A DNA stretch of 21,865 nucleotides, taken from positions 976,565 through 998,429 of the forward strand of contig KQ482040.1 in the NCBI GenBank assembly GCA_001430745.1, given 5' to 3'. Origin of the DNA: Auxenochlorella pyrenoidosa (Eukaryota; Chlorophyta; Trebouxiophyceae; Chlorellales; Chlorellaceae). The notes beneath the pieces are model-generated. The model saw nothing but the letters and a program-made list of their open reading frames with translations. It ran no database searches and had not been told where the DNA came from. Position 1 is the stretch's first letter, and every line of letters begins with the position of its first letter. This document shows, in pieces, positions 9,145 to 19,942 of the stretch. The position numbers and the translations under genes are program-made.

Positions 9145-12108
9145 TCAGCGGCCGCCGGCCTCGCTCCCCAGGCGCAAGCCCTGGACGGCTTGCAGCACCA
9201 GTGCCAGTGTACCGCGCTCTGCCACCAGCTCCTCGTGCAGCAGCGCCACACGTGTGCGCTCGGCAGCCGAGGCGCGGCCGTCCACGCCCCAGCCCAGCTC
9301 CTGCAGGGAAAGCCAGAGCGGCGGCTTAAGCCGAGCTCCTGCAGGGAGAGCCAGAGCGGCGACTCGGCGTGCAGTGCAGTCAAAAAGGCTTCACTGGATG
9401 GCAGTGCCCCATGAGCATGTATGTGCAAGTGAGCTTATGCACCTTGCTGCGCTCGATTGCCTCATCTACCCAGGGCAAGGCGGCTCGCTGAGGCAGGGAC
9501 TGGGTGACTGTGTGTGAGCGAGCAGTGGGCCTTACCTCCTCTGCCAGAATCCGGGCTGCCCTCTCGGTCACCAGCGCTTCCACTAACGCCAACTTGCTCT
9601 GCGGCATGAAGGACAGGTGCAGGCATTCACATGTCACGGCAACGTGCTTTCTGTGGTAAGACAGTGCGTGGTCATCTCAGCATGCTGCACCATCGGCAGC
9701 CTCAGCCTGCAGAGCTGCGCACCTGCTCAACGGTGCGCCGTGCCCTGCTCATGCCCGCCTGCCCATCCTCTGCGCGCCGCCAAGCCGCCCGCAGCGACTT
9801 GTTATTGGCCTTTTGGGAATGGGATTGCACGGTGAGACATTCTTCTTTTCGAAAAAGGTCTTACGCAAGGGACTGCTGCAAGGCATGCTGCCTTGCAAAC
9901 GCAATGGACAGCCTAAGATTGCATGCTGCCACACCCACGTTCGTACTGTGCTGGCCTGCCTGCATTCTCAGGCTCGCAGCCACTTGCCTGCAGCTCCCTC
10001 ACGGCCTCAGCATGCACAGCAGCAGCAGCCTGCCGCTCCGCCACCTCAGCCTCCAGCTTGCTGCACCTGCGCTCAGACCTCAGCAAGCTGCTCTGCAGTT
10101 GCTCGGCCAAGGCTTGGGCTGCTTGAGCCGCCTGCTCTGCAGCCACCCTGCAGGTTGAGTCAGGAAGAGAGGGCGGTGTCGTTGCGACAAACGCAGGCTT
10201 TGCCCGTGTTTGCTGAGACGCCTGGTTTGCTGAGCCAGGTTTGCAGTGCTTATGTGCACTTCCCACAGAGTGGATGAGAGTCAGCTTGCCTGCCTGGCGC
10301 GTCATTCTCGGCAAGGCGCTGCCTCAGCATGGCATTTTCCTGGGCCGCCTGTGCATGGCATGCCTCTGCCTTTGCCAGCTCGTCCCGCAGCAGCTGCGCA
10401 TCCACAGCGAAGCGAGCCTCGCTCTGCTTTGCAAGCGCCAGCTCCCGCGCCGCCTCCTGCATGCCTGTCGTGGAGGGTAGGTTGGCCACCCTGTCACAAC
10501 ACTCTTAGAACCGTTTGCAGCTTGCATGAGTGGGTGCAGCGGGGCCCAGCGTCACAAACCTTCAAAGCACTCTTGAGTACTGAAATTTGTATTTCATGCT
10601 CCCGCACACATTTGCTGAGGGCTTACCGATGTCTGCGCGCTGGCGCAGCCCCTGTGCCACCTTGACCTGGCGGCCAAGCTCAGCACAGTCCGCCTCAGCT
10701 GCCGCAGCGGCCTGCACGCAGCGGATGCGGTGAACAGACATAATTGCAGCAGGATATGACCAGCGTTGACAGCTTGAGAGCAGTGACGTGTGGGTCGGGC
10801 CACTGTTTGCAAGAGCCATGCCTGCCCGCTCCCGACAAACATACCCTTGCGAATCCCCCCCGCTCCTCCGACCACTGCTCCTCCAGATGGTGGAACTGCC
10901 GCTGGGAGTCGACCAAGAGCGCCTGGGTGCTGTGCAGTTCCGCCTGCAGTCCTGCGCCATCGGGCAGGCCAGCAGACAAAAGCACAGTGGCGCTCAGGTG
11001 TGTTGCAGCTGTTGTACGTGACTGCCCCACGATGGGCAAGCTAAATGGCAAGCCGGGACTGGAAATCATGTCCAGGTCCCTTCCTACCTTCATGAGACGC
11101 CTGCAAGTGGGTGCATGCAGCTCGTGCTGCCACCAGCTCCTCATACATTGCGTGCTGGCCGCGCTGAAGGGCGGTGCGGTCGGCTGCAGGGCAGTTGACC
11201 ATGAGAGGGTGCTCCGACATTAGAGTCAACATCTGACCTAAGCGTTAGCTCCCGTCTCTCTGCCCAGCACAGCATGATTTCGTGCTCTGGAAAGTCAAGC
11301 CGCCCAACTCGAGCAAGTCCCAGCCTCCCCCACTCACCCTCAGCCTCTTGCTGGCAGTGCCGCAAGGCTTGCTGGGAGTCCTGATGAGATCTCACCAGAG
11401 CCGCCTCAAGCTGTGCAGCACGGCGCTCACTTCGAGCTGCCTGCTGCGCCAGTGTAGCACTGCAATCAAACACATTAATTCAACAAGTGGGCAAGTGGTT
11501 GAAGCAGGCCAAAGGACCCTTGTTCAGGGCAATTGTGTCCAGTGCAGAGCACGGCTCGCCACGGCTGCCACCCACTTTTCATGTTCGAGGCGCTCTGCAG
11601 CCTGCTCCGCAGCTGACCGCCGGGCCTGCTCCTGCACCAGCTGGCGCAGTGCATCGGCATGTGCCTCCTGCACAATTTTGTATAGATGTGCGATTGATTG
11701 ACACTGGGTTCCAAACAGCACATTTGATTTAATTCGGCAGTGACAGTTGGTCATGTGCCTTGTGCAGCCTGGGGCGGTCTAAATGCACGACAAAACTTTT
11801 TGGCGAGGACTTACCTTGGCGGCATGCAGCTGCTCTTCTGCCCTGTTGCGGGCTTGCTCTGCTGCCTGGCGCGCCTCTGCATCTGCCCTCGCCATGCGCT
11901 CCACCTGCCCTTGGACGAGCCGAGGGCGGCAGTCAGCGACGGGCGGCTGTGGTGGGCAGTGTTTCAGAGCCAATAGTAAACGGCTGCACAACACTACCCC
12001 CTTCCAAGCGTCAAGGCCAGGTCAAGGCCAGTGCTGGGAGACCCCAGTGCCCACCTCGGCGTGAAGGGAGAAGGCGGACCTCGCATCTGCAGGCCACTGC
12101 CCAGCCAT
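9145..12108 (-). CDS. Coiled-coil protein of unknown function
   Basis: I do not recognise a family. Exons in order: 12108-12055, 11904-11815, 11667-11576, 11459-11338, 11183-11088, 10951-10842, 10711-10627, 10464-10290, 10147-9988, 9797-9723 (tentative), 9598-9536, 9300-9145; about 425 residues. Nearly the whole protein is Ala/Gln/Glu/Arg-rich heptad-like helix, with segments such as ADAEARQAAEQARNRAEEQL, AAEQAAQAAQALAEQL and KLALVEALVTERAARILAEE, fitting a structural or cytoskeletal role (inference). No signal peptide or membrane segment is visible. The ATG at 12108 has an ideal GCCATGG context; an in-frame ATG lies at 12117 and further 5' exons are possible. Introns starting at 10289 and 9987 use GC donors (AG|GCAAGC, CAG|GCAAGT). 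Exon 6 needs a weak GT donor at 10841 to keep phase. The last exon follows a duplicated acceptor. Confidence 0.7.
9291..9360 (-). repeat. Tandem 38-bp duplication containing a 3' splice site
   Basis: On the minus strand, 9360-9329 and 9322-9291 match over 32 nt with two differences, both containing GGCT-C/T-TCCCTGCAG followed by GAGCT. Each copy holds a usable acceptor (exon starts 9338 and 9300). Only the distal one continues the coiled-coil frame to the stop at 9147-9145. Confidence 0.85.
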
Positions 12109-12551
12109 GGCTTGCATGAAATAGATCAGAGCTGTGTGGACAGGGTTCTTAGAACGAAGCTGCTGCCTGGCATGTTGCCTGCTGCCCGCTGTCGCCGCTG
12201 CAATGCAGGCTGTGATGAAGCGCTGAGCTTGCTCGTTCAAGCAACGATCACCCACGTTTCAACACGAATGGCGACTGGGTTGCGGTATTGAACCGCCAGG
12301 CCCAGGAGCTTCCAAAACAGCGATGCATGCGCGCCGCTGAGAGACGCCAGGCCCCAGCAGGTCTTGCGCTGGACTCCAGGGGCGCCCCTACAACACCAGG
12401 TGGGCCGCAGCAAACGCGCCTGGCCCAAACTCCCCTAGCTGCGCTGCCACCGCCGTCGCCAGTGCCTCTGCCACGGCGGGCTACCCCGAGCGCTCACACC
12501 GTTGTCTGCCTCTCACCGCTGGCAGGCCAAGTGTAGCCCCGCCGCCCCGCC
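12109..12551. other. Divergent 5' region between coiled-coil and helicase genes
   Basis: This is probably a shared bidirectional promoter with both 5' UTRs. No TATA box is evident. The minus strand holds two coding-like stretches (12471-12395 and 12368-12252) with genome-typical codons that I could not join convincingly to either gene; they are discussed as a finding. Confidence 0.55.
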
Positions 12552-15500
12552 ATGGGGGTGGACTACCAGGCCCGCAAGGCCGCCAAGAAGGGCCGGCGGC
12601 GCGAGGCGGAGGTGAAGCCGCGGCGCGAGCGGAAGAAGAAGCAGGCTCGGCGGCTGTGCCGCGGGCCCTGCTACCAGGAGCCAGCGCTGACGCCAGAGGA
12701 CCTGGCAGAGGGCGGGGAGGGCGCGGGGCGTCGGGCCGCTGTCGGCGGCGGCGAGCTGGCGCGGTTTGCTGCCATGGACTTCGGCGGGGAGGCAGCGGGC
12801 GTAGCCGGGGGCGGCAAGCCGGGCAGCGCCGCGGGCGGCAAGCACAAGACGGCGGAGAAGCGCAAGTCGCGGGACGGGGGCGGCATGGTTGCTGGCACGG
12901 CGGCAGGCCCGCCTTCTAAGAAGCCCAAGCTGTCCACAGCTGTCAACCTCCTGGACGCCAAGACCGCCCGGAAGGAGGCGCCGCGGCAGAAGCAGCTGCC
13001 GCCGGCGGCCGTGTCGGACGAGCTGCGAGCCTTCCCAGACCTGGTGCAGCGCTTCATGGCGGGCGAGGGCCTGCCGGAGCCCATGCCCATCCAGACCAAG
13101 TGAGCTCGGTGGCTGCGCGCAGGCGTGCGCGCAGGCATGGGCGGAGGCTGGAAGCACCAGAGGCATGCATGTGTCGCTCCCCACCCTCGTCCGTCTCTGC
13201 ATTTGTTCTGACGCTGGCGCTCGCCTTGGTTGGTGCTCTTTGTGCAGGTGCTGGCCGCTGCTGCTGGAGGGGCGGGACGTGCAGGCGCTTGCCGAGCCCG
13301 GCTCCGGCAAGACTCTGGCATACCTGCTGCCCGCTGCAGAGGTGCGCCGCGTTGCCTGCCCGCCTCTCTGCGACGCACTTTTTGGTGCTGGGGGCATGGC
13401 AGCTGCGCATCCTGTGAGTTTCGCTTCAAGCCATGCCACTCCTGGTGAATAAGCAGGCAGGAGCTAACACCAGGCTGTTCCCCCAACCTTTTTGTACCCT
13501 CTGGCAGCTCCTGGCGAGAAAGGGGCATGGCGCAAGCACGCACCCCGACGGGCCCCTGGCGCTCGTGCTGCTGCCCACGCGTGAGCTGGCGCAGCAGGTG
13601 GGCATGCAGGCTGGCAGCATATTGACGGGGTCGATGTGTTGGCGCGCTGCTGCTTTTGCAGGCTGCTCACGAGGAGAGCAGGGGCATGCAGCCAATGCCT
13701 GCCCAGCAAATGGTTGCCCCATCACACCTCGCTCAATTTTATTCCCGCACGCCCTTTCCAACCGGCACTACCCCCTGCAGGTGGCCTCTGCCTGCCGTGA
13801 CCTTCGCAAGTACAGTGGCCTGCGCACCGCCTGCATCACCGGTGGCACCGACCGGCAGCAGCAAATGGAGGCGCTGGGCAAGCAGGTAGGCGCCTGTTGA
13901 ATGCTCCTCAACATGCCTTGCTGCCTCGATTTCATGCACTGAAGGTTTGCCGCCCTGTCCATCCACTGTGCCAGCCGCTGTTTGAGTGAATTGTGCCTGA
14001 GGGACCGTCTTCCTGCGGCACGGGCGGTTTGCTGCATGCCTCTCACAGCATTGCGCCTGCCCACCTCCTTTCTCTTGCAGCCCCACATTGTGGTGGCCAC
14101 CCCTGGTCGCCTTCTGGACCTGGTGCAGGACGGCTCGCTGCAGCTGGGTGGGTTGTGCTGCCACATCATACGCAGTCGTTCTTTCTGCAGGCCTTGCCGG
14201 CTAGCTTCCTGTGCATGCTGCAATAATTTTGCTGCACTCATGCATGTACGCCATGCGGAGCCAGACCCGTGAGGATACACACCTTATTGCTTTCACAGTT
14301 TCTGAGCACACAACCGTGCTGATAAACTCAGATCTCTGAGGTCGATCCATAACAATCATTGACAAGCTGCATGCGCACCACGCTTGTCGGCACACGCTGC
14401 AGTTTGGCGGTTGCCCATCCATCATGCACTATTTGCCCCTGCATGTTGCTGCATAGGGCTATCTTGCCTGCTGTTGGTGCATCCTGCATGCATGCATGTA
14501 CACTGTGCAAAGCCAGACCCATGAGGAAAAACACTTTCTCACGTTTTCAAAATTCTAAGCACACAAACCGTGCTGATTCACCCAGCTCTCTGAGGTCTAT
14601 CTAGCCACATCGCCGCGCATGCTGTATGCGCATCTTGACTGTGCATCAGCCCTTTGGATGCATGATGCATTTGCAGGCGTCTGCTTCCACCACGGCCCAT
14701 GAAGACTGACCTCACGGTCTATCACTGAGCACTGTACCAGTGCCGCACGTTTTGTGCGGTTACTTCCGCAATGACTCCTTTTCCCGAAGCAGAGGCCCGG
14801 CGCTCAATTTTGCTGCCGCATCTCACCTTGCCATATGCCTGCCCTCTTGTGTTGTGCATGCACACACATGGACCTGTTCCCATCTGCTCTGGGCCTGTTC
14901 CCCACCATGCAGGCCGTGTGCGGTATGTGGTGCTTGATGAGGCCGACAAAATGCTGGGCCTGGGCTTCAAGCCGCAGATAGACGCGCTCAAAGCGCTGCT
15001 GCTTCCGCCAGAGGGCGCCACCAGGGCGGGGGCCAAGCCGGCCAGCAAGACGCAGAAGAAGCAGCGGGTGCAGGTACGGGCGAACAGCCAGGCTGCGTCT
15101 GATTGGCTGTCTGCCCATGCCGGCATCTGCAGGCGGCCCCGTGCCCTTGCCTCCCTGCTCCCTCTGCCCCGTCCAGCCCCTGAAATGTCCCTCCCGGATG
15201 ACCACAGCCTTCCATGCCACCCTCCTGCTTCTTCTGCACCCGCAGGTTGGCCTCTTCACTGCCACAATGCCCGAGTCCCTCCAAGAGGTGGCGGCCGCCT
15301 GGCTGCACCGCCCGGAGCGCGTGGCCATCCACGCCTCTGCGGCGTCCATCAGCCGGAGCGTGACCCAGGTGGTGCAGGTCTGCGCCGAGCACAAGAAGCC
15401 CGCCAAGCTGGTGAGTGAGCTTGGGGGCGAGGGGGCTTTTGTAGGGTGGGCCTGGCGTTCTGACTCCCAGTTGCTGCCTTTGGCGTGCTAATTCTGCTCG

Positions 15501-18199
15501 GCTGGCTGCATGCCGGCGCGCAAGGCGCTGCGTGCTTGAAAACTGCTGCCGAAGGGAATCTGCTGTCTGCTTTCTGCCCGTCCTGCAGGCCAAGCACCTG
15601 CAGAAGATCCAGGAGGCCTCCAAGGGCCTGCGCAACCCCCCGCGCGTGCTCATCTTCGCCAACAGGTGACCGACCCCCCGCAGGCTTCCCGCAGGCCAGT
15701 CGTGCCTTCAGGCCGGGCAGCGGCGGGGCGCATGCATGCCTCACCCTCAGCGACCTGCCGCGACGGTTTATTTTACCGAAACCCGGCTGCCTGCCCTTGC
15801 TCTTGACCGCCCTGCGTGCAGGATCAAGACGGTGCGCTTTGTGCATGGCCAGGTCACGGAGGCAGGATTCCGCGCCGCCGTGCTGCACGGCGAGCGCAGC
15901 CAGGAGGAGCGCGAGGCGGCCATGGCCGACTTCCGCAGCGGCAAGGCGCAGGTGCTGCCCGCCGCGGCTGACCCACTTTTGCTTGGGGGAGTTCATTGTG
16001 CTTGGCTGCATGGCATGTTGGCTGCAGCAGCTGGCTCGCCAAGCCTGTTGTTCCTTCCCTTGCATGCCTCTTTTCGCATCTCCGCTTGTGTGCATGCTCG
16101 TCCCCGGTCCCCGGTGCAATGCTGTCCCAGCAGCTCCCTCCTCGCCCTGGCGCCCACCCCCCTTGGCCCGCAGGTGCTGGTGGCCACGGACGTGGCGGCG
16201 CGCGGCCTGCACATCCGCAACCTGCCCTACGTGGTCTGCTACGATTTCCCGGCCAACCTGGAGCAGTATGTGCACAGGTGGGGCGTGTTTACAAACTATG
16301 TTCACACACTCCTGCTTTGATGCCTGCTTTGACTCAGAGGAAGCCATGGCTAGCTGGCCAATGAGAGGTGTCGCTTGCAGTTCAAGTGCCCTGTTGCGAG
16401 CCGTTCGAGTCGGGGACAGCGCCGCTTTGCTGCGCTGCTTGCGCCCACCAGTGAGGAAAAGCCGCATCCCAACCACCATCCCGCCCTCTTGCCATGGGCG
16501 GTGTGGCAAGGTGATGCGGAAAGCAGTGCGGGGCTCGTTTCCTGCATGCCGCGGCCGCCCTCTTGTCATACCAGCTCCCTGCCACTGTCAGTGGAGCGGG
16601 TTTGGGTGCTGCCTGTCCCCGAGGTCGGGGCCAGGCAGTCTGCTGCGCCAACATGCCACCTCTCTTTAACAACAAAAAAAAACCGCCTGCAACGTGATTC
16701 ACGCCAGTAGCACTTGCTATTTCTCTTTCCGGAAACAAAACAAACAGCGTGCGCAGTTGCCGTCCACCCACCTTCCCGATTGTGCCGCGCCCCCTTGCGT
16801 TCTCCAGGGTGGGGCGCACCGGCCGGCTGGCCACCGACGGCCACGCCTTTAGCTTTTTCACGCGGGAGATGGCGCGGCTGGCGCCGCCCCTTGTAGAGCT
16901 GCTGGAGCAGCACGGCCAGGTGGGGCGCGGAGCAGCGCTGCATGTGTGAATGCTGCAGGGCGCCGCAGGGTGTAGAACAGGCCGGTGTCCTGCGCGCGGC
17001 CGACTGTGCAGGGAGGGCTGCGTGGACCTGCCACCCTCGGTGCGCTGGCTCACCGCTCCCCCTGAGGTCTGAACTGGTCCCGTGCGCGCTTCCCACGTGT
17101 CTGCAGGCGATTGACCCAAACCTGCTGAAACTCAAGCAGGCCTTTGAGATTGCCGCAGAGAAGATGGGCCTGCTGGCCGGTGCCACCGGTGAGCCCACTG
17201 GCCCGGCACGCTGGCTGTCGGAGAAAATGGTGCTTTGCTCCCCGGCATGCTGCGCCGCGTTTGGGCCGCTGTGTGCCTATATGCATGGCTCGCACCGATG
17301 CACAAAATACATCCCTGGTGCCTCGGCATGGCCACATGCGCCGCCGGCCCCTGGCATTCTGGCGCTGCCTGGCCCCTGCAGGCGAGGTTGCTGCCCAGCC
17401 TTCCAGGGAGGACGTGCTGCGCAACCTGGGCATGAAGACGCAGCAGCAGAAGAAGAAGGAGAGGCACCAGGCGCAGAAGACGGCTAAGAAGGCGGCGGCA
17501 GCGGCAGGCCAGCAGGAGGAGGCTGGCAGCGGCAGCGACGAGGACGAAGAGGGCAGCGAAGGCCGCGGCAGCCAGCAGGCCCGGCAGCAGCAGCCGCCGC
17601 TGGCCCAGCAGCAGCAGCAGCAGCCGCAGCTTCCTGCAGACGAGCGCGAGGCGCCGCCCTTCTTTGTGCCCAGCAAGTCGTTCCGGGGCGCGCGGCCCGG
17701 GTACGTCTTCAAAAAGGGGAGGCAGGGCCTTGGCTACTATTTGGATGGGCTGGAGCAGCGGAAGCTTGCGGCAGGGGCAGCTGGGGCTGCGCCGCAGGCG
17801 GGCGCTGCAGGCGGCGGCGCCAAGCGGCGCAGGCAGGCAGATGCCGCCAAGCAGGCGCAGAAGCTCGAGCTGCAGGAGCTGAAGAAAAAGTACACCCACG
17901 CGCCCATTGGAGGCTATGGCGGCGATGCCAGCAAGCCCGCCGCCAGCGCAAAGGCGCGCCGGGAGCAGCAAGAGCGGCAGGCAGCAGCAGCGCCGTCGCA
18001 GCAGCAGGCAGCGCCCATGCTGCCGGGACGGCTGAAAGAGCTGAAACGGCAGCGGGAGCTGGCAGCAGCAGAGGGCACGCTCACTGGCTACAGCAGCAGC
18101 GAGGACGAGGGGCCGCCGCCCGCGGTCACCAAGCGCCTGAAGGCGCTCCCGGGCCGGCTCCGAAAAAAGCTGGCCAAGCAGCGCGCCGCGCAGGGATGA
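12552..18199 (+). CDS. DEAD-box ATP-dependent RNA helicase, probably nucleolar
   Basis: ATP-driven RNA or RNP remodelling enzyme. Exons: 12552-13099, 13248-13341, 13508-13597, 13781-13885, 14081-14147, 14913-15073, 15246-15410, 15589-15665, 15822-15951, 16174-16277, 16808-16919, 17107-17188, 17382-18199. All junctions keep phase, giving 850 residues. Motifs in order: Q-motif PMPIQ (177-181), I AEPGSGKT (198-205), Ia PTRELAQQ (237-244), Ib TPGRL (286-290), II DEAD (310-313), III TAT in place of SAT (360-362), V ATDVAARG (483-490), VI HRVGRTGR (513-520). The Lys/Arg-rich N-terminus ([17 protein letters not shown]) looks like a nuclear/nucleolar signal. The 270-residue C-terminal extension is acidic then basic, with a Gln run and a GYVFKKG...GLGYYLDG block, and ends in [18 protein letters not shown]. 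The composition suggests ribosome biogenesis (inference); I cannot name the orthologue. The ATG context is GCCATGG. Confidence 0.95.
14241..14603 (+). repeat. Imperfect direct duplication (about 110 bp) inside helicase intron 5
   Basis: Intron 14148-14912 is the longest in the window. Blocks 14241-14348 and 14494-14603 are clearly related: both contain gcatgtac, then agccagaccc and tgagga, then gcacac, ccgtgctgat and ctctgaggt in the same order. The start-to-start distance is about 253 bp. Flanking sequence may share weaker similarity, suggesting a longer decayed tandem unit. No coding capacity or terminal inverted repeats are seen. Confidence 0.8.
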
Positions 18200-18531
18200 T
18201 GCCAGGGAGATGCATGCCATTGGTAGACATTCGCATCTTGCTGTGCTTTCGCACCCAACCTGTAACCCGACCCACGTGTGCAATAGCAGGCCCCAGTTGG
18301 GCTGTCCCAGATCTGATCGCCACCACAGGCAGAGAAACACCAGCGTTTTTTTAACTGACGGCCCGTGACTGCAGCCTGGGTTCGCACTCCGAATTGCTGG
18401 TTTTAAACTGAGAGAAGAGGGCATGGCCGAATGTCGGCCTTCAAGAGAGCAAGCAGAGACGGGGGAGCGGGGAAGCAGAGCGAGCGGCAGCAGAGACGGG
18501 GGAGCACCAGGGGGCTCGGGGGGGGCCTCCC
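18200..18531. other. Convergent 3' region of helicase and bS21 genes
   Basis: This holds the 3' UTRs of both genes. The plus-strand TGTAA is at 18261-18265; no TGTAA was found for the minus-strand bS21 gene. A 16-bp direct repeat (gcagagacgggggagc) occurs at 18453-18468 and 18490-18505 within a purine-rich tract. Confidence 0.65.
18261..18265 (+). terminator. TGTAA polyadenylation signal of the helicase gene
   Basis: TGTAA lies 62 nt after the TGA at 18197-18199, the usual chlorophyte position. Confidence 0.75.
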
Positions 18532-19343
18532 TCAGATGAAGATCTCCAGGTCCTCAGTGCCGGTGCCAAACATGTCGGAGAAGGGCGCCGGCTCCTGGCC
18601 CGCCACCTGCGCAAAGCTGCGCACCGCCTGCTGCCGCTTGGCCGCCATGCGCGCCTCCTTGGTCTTCCGCTTCTTCGCGTCCACCGCGTTCTCAAAGTAC
18701 CGCCGGCGCCGCACCTCGGGGATCACGCCTGGGGCAGGCGGGCGGGGAAGACAGGCGGTGAGAGGGAGGGCGGGAGGGTGAGGCAGGGGCAGTGAGTGCC
18801 AGAGGGCTCCTGGCCCACAGCGTGCAGCGCACGGAAGCGGCAGGCGTGCGGGAGTGGGTGAGCACCGTCCCCAAGGCTCTTGCGCGTCCTGTCGCGCACG
18901 TGCCCGACGGCCTGGGAGCAGCCAAGAGCGCGGCCCCTAGCGCGCGCCCCGTCAGTGGCACCGCTGCAGCGGTCCAGCTGTCGGCCTTGCACGCCCTGCT
19001 GCTCACCAGCAGTCATGACCTCGCGGCGGAAGCGCTTGAGCGCGTTGTCCTGCGGCTCGTCCTCGCCCACAACAACCTGCACCTGGTAGGTGTTGCGCGC
19101 CTTCATGGAGGTGCGCTGCGAGCCGTTGGAGGCTGCACAGGGTAGGGGACAAGGAAAGAAGGAAGCGGATGTCAGCAAGAAGCACCACGGCCCGCCTCGT
19201 GGCCGCTGCCGCAACGGGCTGCCGCCAGCCGTCCCACTAGCCGCATCCACCACGCATTGCGCTTGGGCCGCGCATTCCAGTTACGCACCGACGTTCAGGG
19301 CCCGGCCGGCCGCCACGCCCACGCGGAAAGACAGCGCCTGCAT
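18532..19343 (-). CDS. PRPS21: Organellar (probably plastid) small-subunit ribosomal protein bS21
   Basis: bS21 binds the small ribosomal subunit near the mRNA exit path and takes part in translation initiation. Exons in order: 19343-19289, 19132-19007, 18728-18532; 125 residues. After a short Ala/Arg/Val-rich, acid-free presequence (starting MQALSFRVGVAAGRALNV) comes the bS21 core: VQVVVGEDEPQDNALKRF, FRREVMTAG and then VIPEVRRRRYFENAVDAKK with the basic KKRKTKEARMAAKR helix. The first-exon presequence is only about 30 residues, and plastid versus mitochondrial targeting cannot be proven here, but the VVV-E-DEP and FRREV...AGVI wording is closer to plant plastid S21. The last 33 residues form an acidic tail ending EDLEIFI, unlike the basic end usual for bS21. 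It is convergent with the helicase gene and divergent from the KHE1-like gene. Confidence 0.9.
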
Positions 19344-19942
19344 GGCTGTGAAGCTGCTCGCCACCACTGGTCCTGGCTGGCTTGCCGCTGGAGCTTTCAG
19401 GCAGTGCTTTGGGCGTGGAAGGGAGGGAATGTGAGCTTGCTTGGCGGGATGAGAGAGGGCAGCATGCCAGCAGAGCGCAGCAGGGCCCTGCACTGGCCAT
19501 GCTTCAGTGCCTATTGCGGCCTGCTGTCTATTCAGCATTGCTTTCCAAACATTTCCAGGGCAACGCATTGGCTCCAAGACGCGCACCACACCCTGGCGAC
19601 AATGGCTCCGCTTTGACGGCCGGTTCCATCATCCCGGCATCCAGCCGGCGATCCAGCATTTCAAGCATCCTAGATCGCCGACCCAGGACGTTTGAGAAGC
19701 TCTGGACACTCGTTTTTGACTGAGCACTGCGCCTTGGGCACACCGGCAGCCCCACTGTGGCTTGTGCACAGTGCACGGGTCGGGATTGGTCACCCTGCTG
19801 CGTGCAGTGTGAGGCCGCAGCAGCGGTGGGCGGCGGCAGCGGCAGGGTGCCTGCCTGCCATCCGGCCTCCGCATTTGCTGCCAGGAGCAGCTTGGCTCTC
19901 CAGCATCCCAGCGCCGCATCGGCCCAGGCAGTGGCGGTGAAG
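19344..19942. other. Divergent 5' region between bS21 and KHE1-like genes
   Basis: About 600 bp separate the two start codons, presumably a bidirectional promoter plus 5' UTRs. A plus-strand open frame reaches the KHE1-like ATG from upstream but contains no earlier in-frame ATG. I see no other gene here. Confidence 0.6.

Noticed and set aside
8501..9517. Plus-strand open frame of about 338 residues
   Set aside because: It covers the signal-peptide exon of the secreted protein and the last coiled-coil exon in antisense, and shows no domain or plausible splice context.
14486..14500. gcatgcatgcatg microrepeat as a regulatory RY element
   Set aside because: CATGCA-type runs are frequent in the introns of this window, and this one lies inside a large intron; nothing supports a regulatory role.
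15349..16569. Minus-strand open frame of about 406 residues
   Set aside because: It spans exons and introns of the DEAD-box helicase in antisense; the helicase motifs on the plus strand are unambiguous. Long shadow frames are expected at this GC content.
17132..18424. Minus-strand Leu/Arg-rich open frame of about 430 residues
   Set aside because: Antisense of the Gln/Ala/Lys-rich last helicase exon; the Leu runs are the complement of CAG codons.
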